Assembly: GCA_029204225.1 (NCBI GenBank)
Contig: CM055097.1
Location: forward strand, 26,195,039 to 26,259,038
Length of the DNA: 64,000 bases
Direction: 5' to 3'
From: Diphasiastrum complanatum
Taxonomy: Eukaryota; Streptophyta; Lycopodiopsida; Lycopodiales; Lycopodiaceae
The position numbers and the translations under genes are program-made. The notes under the pieces were generated by a model. The model was not told the DNA's origin. It saw nothing but the letters and a program-made list of their open reading frames with translations, and did no database searches. Shown here one piece after another: positions 56,845 to 64,000 of this stretch. Position 1 is the first letter of the stretch. Each line of letters starts with the position of its first letter.

Positions 56845-57830
56845 CTAGTAAAGAGTGCCCGTTGTTGACGGGCAATGGAGGCCAATCTAGGTGGCGGCCG
56901 ATGATTTGGATGATAGCCAATCTCGTACATCTCGTATCTCGAATATCTAACATTCGAGTCTTTGGTTTGGAGTATTTCGAGCCTACGAAAAAATTCAAGT
57001 CGTCGAAAAAATTCAAGTATTCGGAAGAAAAATTCGAGTCTTTCGCAAAAATTGAGTCATTGGAAAAATTCAAGTCTTTTAAAAAAATTGACTTGACAGT
57101 ACAAAGGCTTCTGCGATCCTTCGAAAAAATTTGAGTTGACAGTTCGATCCTTCAAAAAAATTCAACTCTTTGAAAAAATTCGAGTTTTGGAAAAATTCGA
57201 TCCAATTTGAGTCTTCGAAAAAATTCGAGTTTTTCAAAAAATTTGGGTCTTTGAAAAAGATTCAAGTCATTCCAAAAATTTGAGTCTTTTCAAAAATTCA
57301 AATCTTCGAAAAAATTTGAGTCTTCAGAAAAATTCAATCTTTCAAAGAATTTTAATTATTGGAAAAAATCGAGTCGTTGGAAAAATTCGAGTCATTTGAA
57401 AAATTCAATCCTTGGAAAAATTCGATCCTTTGAAAAAAATCAAGTCATTGGAAAAATTCGAGTCTTTTTAAACATTCGAGTTATTGGAAAAATTTGATCA
57501 TTTGAAAAATTCGAGTCTTTCCAAAAACTTGAGTCGTTGGAAAAATTTGAGTCGTTGGAAAAATTTGAGTCGTTGTAAAACTTCGAGTCTTTCGAAAAAA
57601 TTGAGTCTTTCCAAAAATTTGAGTCATTCCAAAAATTTGAGTCTCGACAAATTCAAGTCGCTCCAAAAGATCGAGTCATTCCAAAAATTTGATCATTTTT
57701 TGAGTCTTTCAAAAAAAATCGAGTCTTTCCAATAATTCGACTCGTTCCAAAAATTCAAGTCTCCAAAAATTCGAGTTGTTCCAAAAATTAGAATCTTTCG
57801 AACTTACGAAGGTCGAATGCAGTCAAAAGT
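56845..57830 (-). mobile_element. Non-autonomous Helitron A (3' end clear, 5' end unplaced)
   Basis: On the minus strand the element ends with the hairpin GCCCGTCAACAACGGGC (56873-56857), then ACTCTTTA and CTAG, with T following. This is the Helitron 3' structure: a hairpin about 8-10 bp before CTRR and insertion between A and T. The subterminal segment with GGCCGCCACCTAGAT matches Helitrons B and C. The interior (56950-57800) is a degenerate array of GAAAAATTCGAGTC-like units. The 5' terminus shared by B and C is not found, so the right limit is where the array ends. Confidence 0.7.
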
Positions 57831-58619
57831 TGAACTAAAGTTCTGAGACAATCTCCTATATTCCACACTCTCGTCACTTTATCTACTCCCCTCTTTTTTT
57901 ACCTCTATTCCTCTCATCTCTTCCGCTCATCATTGCGTGCATTCCCATCGAGTTTATTCTCCATTTTTCTCATTTTTGAGGTGTGCCCTCCTACCTCTCA
58001 CCTCCACTCTGGAAAACTTTATCAATTATCACCCCATCTCATGCTTTTTTTGGTACTATAATTTTTTCATTTTTAATAAACTATCTCTCTTTTCATTCTC
58101 AGATCTCAAGTTTTGTAGAGAAAAACTTGCAACTATGAGTACATTATTAGGATCCAAAACACTTATTAAAATATAAGTATTTTTTCAAGAAGACCTCAAA
58201 AAAGTTTCTAGAACACTGTCTCCACCCTACACCATGACACATATCATCGCAAAGAGACAGCCGCCTTACACAAAGGTTCTGACGATTGTGTCCCTGTCAA
58301 CAATGGCCATTCTGGTGAGGATCATGATGATAATTAATTATGAGTGGTATGAAGTTTTTTTAGAAGAATAAAAGCTTTGCAAACACTTTAAGCTGCAACC
58401 TTCACAAACAATACAATATTTTTTTGTCATTATTAAAAATTTCGAAAATATATAACTACTTACTCTTTCTGTAAAGGTTTTTCGTGTAGCCTTTGTCCAT
58501 CTAAGTCTTGGAAAATCACAGATCTAATAAAACTATCTTAAAAAATTGCATAAAGCCTTGTCTCGGCTGATTTGAAATATCTTAAATGATACATCTAATA
58601 CTTGTTTGTCAATGTATAT
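57831..58619. other. Gene-free interval
   Basis: Pyrimidine-rich near 57880-58010, otherwise AT-rich. No gene or RNA is recognised. The 5' end of Helitron A may lie here. Confidence 0.35.
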
Positions 58620-58840
58620 CAGAACCTCACGCCGTGGCGGGAGGTTTTGGCAAAAATTGTTAAATAGAATGTTAATATCACATATTTGTATACATATATG
58701 TAATATATGGCAGATATATGTGAGATACATATATATATCACATATATTAGAAAATGTATCGGCGGGAGGTTCTGAATTTTTTTTATTACATATGTATATA
58801 TACATTTATAGATATAGAGTATGCATATATAAAAACAAAA

Positions 58841-58939
<99 letters not shown>

Positions 58940-59188
58940 AAGAAACATGAACTCAGAACCTCTCGCGGTGGGAGGGTTTGGCAAAAATTGTTAAATAGAA
59001 TGTTAATATCACATATTTGTATACATATATGTAATATATGGCAGATATATGTGAGATACATATATATCACATATATTAGAAAATGTATCCTCAAAACCTC
59101 CTGCAGCAGCGAGAGGTTCTGAATTTTTTTTTATTACATATGTATATATACATTTATAGATATAGAGTATGCATATATAAAAATAAAA

Positions 59189-59279
<91 letters not shown>

Positions 59280-59330
59280 TAATTTAAGAAACATGAACTC
59301 AGAACCTCCCGCCACAGTTGGAGGTTCTGA
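58620..59330. repeat. Tandem units of about 340 bp carrying palindromes and TA tracts
   Basis: Unit 1 (about 58622-58958) and unit 2 (about 58959-59301) have the same order: palindrome (58620, 58953), GGCAAAAATTGTTAAATAG, ATATCACATATTTGTATAC, a half or variant palindrome (58757, 59091), ATTACATATGTATATATAC, a (TA)n tract and AATTTAAGAAACATGAACTC. A further palindrome closes the block at 59299. A third partial unit starts at 60954. Confidence 0.9.
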
Positions 59331-60804
59331 AATTTTTTTTATGAAAAAAAATCCATTTGATAAAAATGGTCTTCAGTATAAATTTATAACTTATGTCTCT
59401 TCAAAATTGAACAAAAAATACCATTGATTTAGACTTTTTCTTGCAAGTAAATCGATGCTTCCAAAATTGAATTATGGAAGTATGGTTAGAATACTCAGAA
59501 TTAAAACGAGAATGTAAAGTCTAAGGAGAGTTTGAGTTTTACTTATATGCTTTTTTGATGGATAGATGTATACGGTTTTAGGGGATATACAATTTGCCAT
59601 GTGTCACTGTCTTATCTGACAGAGCTATTTCAACATCTCATGTCTTTCAAAAACATACATTTTTATGTAATATATAACGGGCCGGGGAAGGCCCGTTCTG
59701 GGTTTTTATTGGGTCGTGAGGGCCGCAACCACAAACGCAAACGCAACCGCAACCCGCAACCACAAACCGCAACCACAAACCGCAACGCAACCGCAACTGC
59801 ACCGTAAATCGCACCCGCAAAGGGCCAGCACGCGGTTCATAATGATTGCTAGTCGCAACCTACAAAACCCTGAGTGCACGGCAACCGCAAACGCAAACCA
59901 AACCGCAACCGCACCGCAAACCGCACCCGCAAAGGGCCAGCACGCGATTCATAACGATTGCTAGTCGCAACCTACAAAACCCTGAGTTCAAACCTGCGAC
60001 GACCCACGGGTCATTGGACCACAAAATACCACAATCATAATTCAAGAATCATACTAAGAATCACAAGGAATAAGCTCAAGAGCTCAAGAAACAACCTCAG
60101 TAAACAAGCTCAAGTTCATAAGGAAGCTAGTAAGATTCATTATTTTCTTGCTATAGTTCTGTGACGCTGCTATTCTCCTCTCAAAGAAAGAGACAAAGGA
60201 TTGGATTAAATATATATAGAACCATGCCACATCATCAATCCGTGAATATGTAGTTAAAAATCCAGTTTCAAATAATAACAAGGTTTGGATCAGTGACATG
60301 GCAAATATGAGTTTTAAAAACGAAGCATGTTTAAATAGTACACTTGGGACAATGACTGGCCTAAACAATAAGAAAACGCAAATTGCTGAGGTGTCTTTAA
60401 AAAAGAGAAAAAAAAAAACATTTTCATGTGGATTGATGACATGGACGAAGTTCGACGATAGTATATATAAAGAGGTTCTTTCAAGAGACACTCAAGTCTT
60501 TCAAAGTCAGGTCTCTATGCTCAGTCACATTCCAAGTGAGAAGTAAGCTCAGTCTAGTCGCTCATACTCTATTACTAAAGTCAGTTACTTTTAGATATAA
60601 TCTAGATCATGTCTGTTAGATTACATATATATTGTTATGTGAAATGTATTCGAAATAGTCAATTCAAACGGACATTTATATAAGATGCATGTATTTACAA
60701 AATAATGTATTGTAATTTTAAAATGAAATTTACATATATATATTAGTTGTATATATAAATATAAATATAAATATATTAATGTAATACCCATCAATATGCA
60801 ATAC

Positions 60805-60812
<8 letters not shown>
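59331..60812. repeat. Duplicated block, copy 2
   Basis: Parallel to 55021-56340. It is longer mainly because an internal unit of about 120 bp with CGCAAC-type minisatellite and AAAGGGCCAGCACGCG is present twice (about 59720-59840 and 59880-59960). No protein is recognised. Confidence 0.9.
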
Positions 60813-60872
<60 letters not shown>

Positions 60873-60885
60873 GTATTACATAACA

Positions 60886-60918
<33 letters not shown>

Positions 60919-61187
60919 CATATACTAAATACATATATATTTGACAATGTATTTCAGAACCTCCCGCCGCGGAGGGAGGTTTTGGCAAAAATTGTTAAAT
61001 AGAATGTTAATATCACATATTTGTATACATATATGTAATATATGGTAGATATATGTGAGATATATGTATATATAGATATAGAATATGCATATATAAAAAC
61101 AAAAGGATATATATATATATATAAGATACAATTATATATATATATTGTTACAAATAGAATTATATATATGTGGTTATACATATATAT

Positions 61188-61223
<36 letters not shown>

Positions 61224-61303
61224 ATAATTTAAGAAACGTGGCCTAAGAACCTCCCGTCGTGGCGGGAGGTTCTAAATTTTTTTTTTTATTACATATGTAT
61301 ATA

Positions 61304-61361
<58 letters not shown>

Positions 61362-61398
61362 ATACAATTATATATATGTGGTATATACATATATATCA

Positions 61399-61446
<48 letters not shown>
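60813..61446. repeat. TA/CA microsatellites with two palindromes
   Basis: (TA)n at 60815-60868, (CA)n at 60887-60910, palindrome at 60954-60984, a partial 340-bp unit to about 61070, (CA)n at 61192-61212, palindrome at 61244-61274, and long (TA)n tracts at 61305-61355 and 61400-61445. The Helitron pair starts in the last TA tract. Confidence 0.9.
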
Positions 61447-61447
<1 letters not shown>

Positions 61448-62313
61448 CTATATATATATTTAAACTTATGTACACTTTTGCTCATGGGTATGGGTGCACC
61501 CATGCATCCTCCTCTCCTCACCATGTCATGAGCTTTCTCTAACTAAAAAACTTGGGGAGGAGGATGCATGTATGGGGGAAAGGATGCATGGCCCTCCTCC
61601 CCATGCATGCATCTAAGGGGCCCACTCAAAATTCAAATTATCCTTTACCAACACACGTAGTGCTTTGAAGTGCATGTACATACTTTCATGATGAAAGGTG
61701 TTAAACAAATGAGACTTTTATTATTAAAAATTTGAAGGGTGCTCTAAGGATTTTATAAATTATCAGACTTTCCACTGGAAAGGTTGAAATAAAAATGCAT
61801 TTCTATGAAGATTGGCCTCCATTGCCCATCAACGACTCGAATTTTTGAAAAGACTCAAATTTTTCGAAATGATGGAATTTTTCCAATGACTCGAATTTTT
61901 CCACTAATCAAATTTTTCCAAAGGAGAAAATTTTTCAAGTGACTCAAATTTTTCTAAGACTCGAATTTTTTCAACAACTCAATTTTTTTTGAAGGATTGA
62001 ACTATCAACTCAAATTTTTCCGAAGGATCGAAGGACCCTTTGTACTGTCACGTTGAATTTTGCAAAAGACTTGAATTTTTCCAAAGATTAGAATTTTCCA
62101 AAGCCTCGATTTCTTCAAAAGACTTGATTTTTTTTCAAAGACTCAAATTTTTCCGAAGACTAGAATTTTAGTGAAAACTCGAATTTTTTCGGAGGCTCAA
62201 ATTTTTCCATGGACTCGAATTTTTCCAAAGACTCGAGATCGGCCATCATCCAAATCATCGGCCGCCACCTAGATCGGCCTCCATTGTCCGTCAACGACGG
62301 GCACTCACAACTA

Positions 62314-62314
<1 letters not shown>
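61447..62314 (+). mobile_element. Non-autonomous Helitron B (complete ends)
   Basis: Starts A/TCTATATATATATTTAAAC and ends with the hairpin GTCCGTCAACGACGGGC, ACTCACAA and CTAG at 62311-62314. The 5' part holds ACTTGGGGAGGAGGATGCATG. The interior at 61835-62235 is a GACTCGAATTTTTCC-type degenerate array. A decayed internal copy of the end hairpin region lies at about 61806-61835. No Rep/helicase is encoded. Helitron C follows with no intervening base. Confidence 0.8.
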
Positions 62315-62348
<34 letters not shown>

Positions 62349-63099
62349 AACTTATGTCCACTTTTGTGCATGTGTATGGGTGCACCCATGCAGCCTCCTC
62401 TCCTCACCCATGCATGAGTTTTTTTTAACTAAAAAACTTGGGGAGGAGGATGCATGTATGGGAAAAGTGCATATCCCCATACATTTGCACATTGTGTGCA
62501 TTGGGGGGTGGGCCCCAAAAAGATTCTCCACCCCTCCCTCCCAATCACTAAATTTAAATATCTTTCTCGAAATTCAAATATTTGAAGTTTGAAGTTAAGG
62601 TTTTATTTTCTTCACACACTTCAATGTGCTTTAAACTTTAGCCAATAATCTTTATTACATGGCTTTCTTATTTATTTTGAATTATCAAAAATTTACCCAT
62701 AAATCATGAACAGAAATTTTTTTTTGACTACCTAACACTGTTTTTTGTTTTTTCAAAAATCTCTATCTTGGCCCACCATTTTCATGAATGTTTAACCACA
62801 AGCCCAAACTCACTATCTTTAACTCCAAAGGATCGAATTTTTCCAAAGAATTGAAAGACCTTTGTTTTGTTAAGTCGAATTTTTCAAAAGACTCGAATTT
62901 TTTCGATGATTCAAATTTTTTAAAAGACTCGATTTTATTTTCCCGAAGACTAGAATTTTTTTGAAGGCTCGAATTTTTCCAAAGACTCAAATGTTTGATA
63001 TTCGAGATGCGAGATGTGCGAGATCGGCCATCATCCAAATCATCGGCCGCCACCTAGATCGGCCTCTATTGCCCGTCAACGACGGGCACTCTTTACTAG
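62315..63099 (+). mobile_element. Non-autonomous Helitron C (complete ends)
   Basis: Starts TCTATATATATAT...TTTAAACTT like B and ends with the hairpin GCCCGTCAACGACGGGC, ACTCTTTA, CTAG (63096-63099), followed by T and a TA tract. 785 bp. It carries the same ACTTGGGGAGGAGGATGCATG segment and a shorter GACTCGAATTTTT array (62820-62995). It is a sibling of B with a different interior length. Confidence 0.8.
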
Positions 63100-63118
63100 T
63101 ATATATATATACATGTAC

Positions 63119-63169
<51 letters not shown>

Positions 63170-63285
63170 AGAAATGTGACCTCAGAACCTCCCGCCGTGG
63201 CAGGAGATTCTGAATTTTTTTAATTATATATGTATCAGATGCTTTGGAACCTCCCGCTCTAAAAAATTTTGATCAGAGGTATCAG
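63100..63285. repeat. TA tract and palindrome
   Basis: (TA)n at 63100-63165, AATTTAAGAAATGTGACCTCAG-like end of the 340-bp unit, one palindrome at 63181-63212 and a half-palindrome AACCTCCCGC at 63247. Confidence 0.85.
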
Positions 63286-63730
63286 TTACTTCTAGTTTTT
63301 ATGCAAAGGAATCTGTCTAAGGCAGAAACCGCATTTCAATAAAACAGCAACCGCACCGCAAAAGGCCAGCATGCGGTTCATAACCTTCTAAACCGTAAGA
63401 CGAAAACTTACAAAACCGCAAGTTCAAACTTGCAATGACCAACGAGTCACTGGATCACAGATAACCACAACCGTACTTCATCAAAAAAGAAAATACGCGA
63501 CGGGAGGTTCTGAGTTTTTTTAAACAAAAAATGAAACACTCCGAACCTTCCGCTGCGAGGGAGGTTCTGATTTTTTTTAAACAAAAAATGAAACACTCAG
63601 AACCTTTGAGTTTTTTTGTCCAACAATTTAATTAATAAAAATGGTCTTTATTATAAATTTATAACTTATGCCCCATCAAAATTGAACGAAAAATACCATT
63701 GAATCAGACTTTTCCGTGCAAGTAAATGTA
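63286..63730. repeat. Third, partial copy of the duplicated block, with palindromes
   Basis: Contains AACCGCACCGCAAAAGGCCAGCATGCGG-like sequence (63335-63378), the GACCAACGAGTCACTGGA segment, half-palindromes at 63497 and 63598, a palindrome at 63540-63570, and the AATTGAACGAAAAATACCATTGA segment near 63680. The order differs from copies 1 and 2. Confidence 0.8.
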
Positions 63731-64000
63731 TGCTTCGAAACTTAAAGAGAAGTAAAAATCAGAACATGGAAAAAAAAAACTTGGAGTTTGAGGTTTCTAA
63801 ATTATGTAACAAAGATAACTATTGAGATGGGGAGGGGGTTTATCTATCTTTGTGGATAGATGTTCATTTGCTTATGGGATTTATGAATTGCCACATGTCA
63901 ACAACGTGTTGAACTCATAAAAAAACAAATCAATTGATTTTGGCTTTTTTGGAAAGCCATCTTATTGTAATTGTGGCTCTTTAGCCACAATTCTTGGAAA
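63731..64000. other. Gene-free window end
   Basis: Diverged continuation of the same landscape. No gene is recognised. Confidence 0.4.

Noticed and set aside
59716-59964. Thr/Asn/Ala-rich open frames
   Set aside because: Read-through of the CGCAAC-type minisatellite, with no independent coding evidence.

Overview
The window looks like a piece of a large, repeat-rich land-plant nuclear genome. It is AT-rich and has LTR retrotransposon remnants of both Copia and Gypsy type, introns with GT/AG borders, and one clear plant nuclear gene of the DUF2358 family with a plausible chloroplast transit region. The species cannot be fixed from the sequence. The LINE family present, with a zinc-binding plus endonuclease-like C-terminus, would fit a seed-free plant, but that is only a suggestion.

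Layout. 1-4.3 kb: copy A of a non-autonomous LTR-type family (family N) with an unfamiliar coiled-coil protein. 4.3-6.6 kb: Gypsy remnant, minus strand. 7.4-11.9 kb: Copia remnant C1 and a second LTR-like block. 13.1-14.8 kb: LINE fragment and an unknown intron-bearing gene remnant (gene U). 15.9-19.6 kb: paired inverted motifs, then a GGGACC-type array split by a complete-looking small LTR element with a target duplication. 20.6-27.0 kb: the only host-like stretch, with a LURP-one-related pseudogene, telomere-like repeats, a strong hairpin, a promoter-like segment, a retroposed tRNA-like element and the DUF2358 gene. 30.2-31.4 kb: second LINE fragment. 31.8-34.5 kb: second complete-looking small LTR element. 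34.9-38.4 kb: copy B of family N. 38.4-40.4 kb: Gypsy fragment and gene U copy 2. 40.7-48.5 kb: three Copia remnants in mixed orientation. 48.6-50.1 kb: the paired motifs again, a histone H3/CENH3-like pseudogene and an unknown open frame. 50.1-52.7 kb: a large GGTCCC-type array. 53.1-54.6 kb: an unknown minus-strand gene (gene V). 54.7-63.6 kb: a palindrome, microsatellite and Helitron landscape.

No operon-like cooperation is expected. Only the DUF2358 gene looks intact and functional. The most unusual items are: (i) a centromeric-histone-like pseudogene directly downstream of motif pairs with a fixed 53-bp offset, also found at a second locus beside the same kind of array; (ii) two Helitrons joined head to tail with no base between them; (iii) two repeat families built around the same GC-rich palindromic core; (iv) two unrecognised gene families, U and V.
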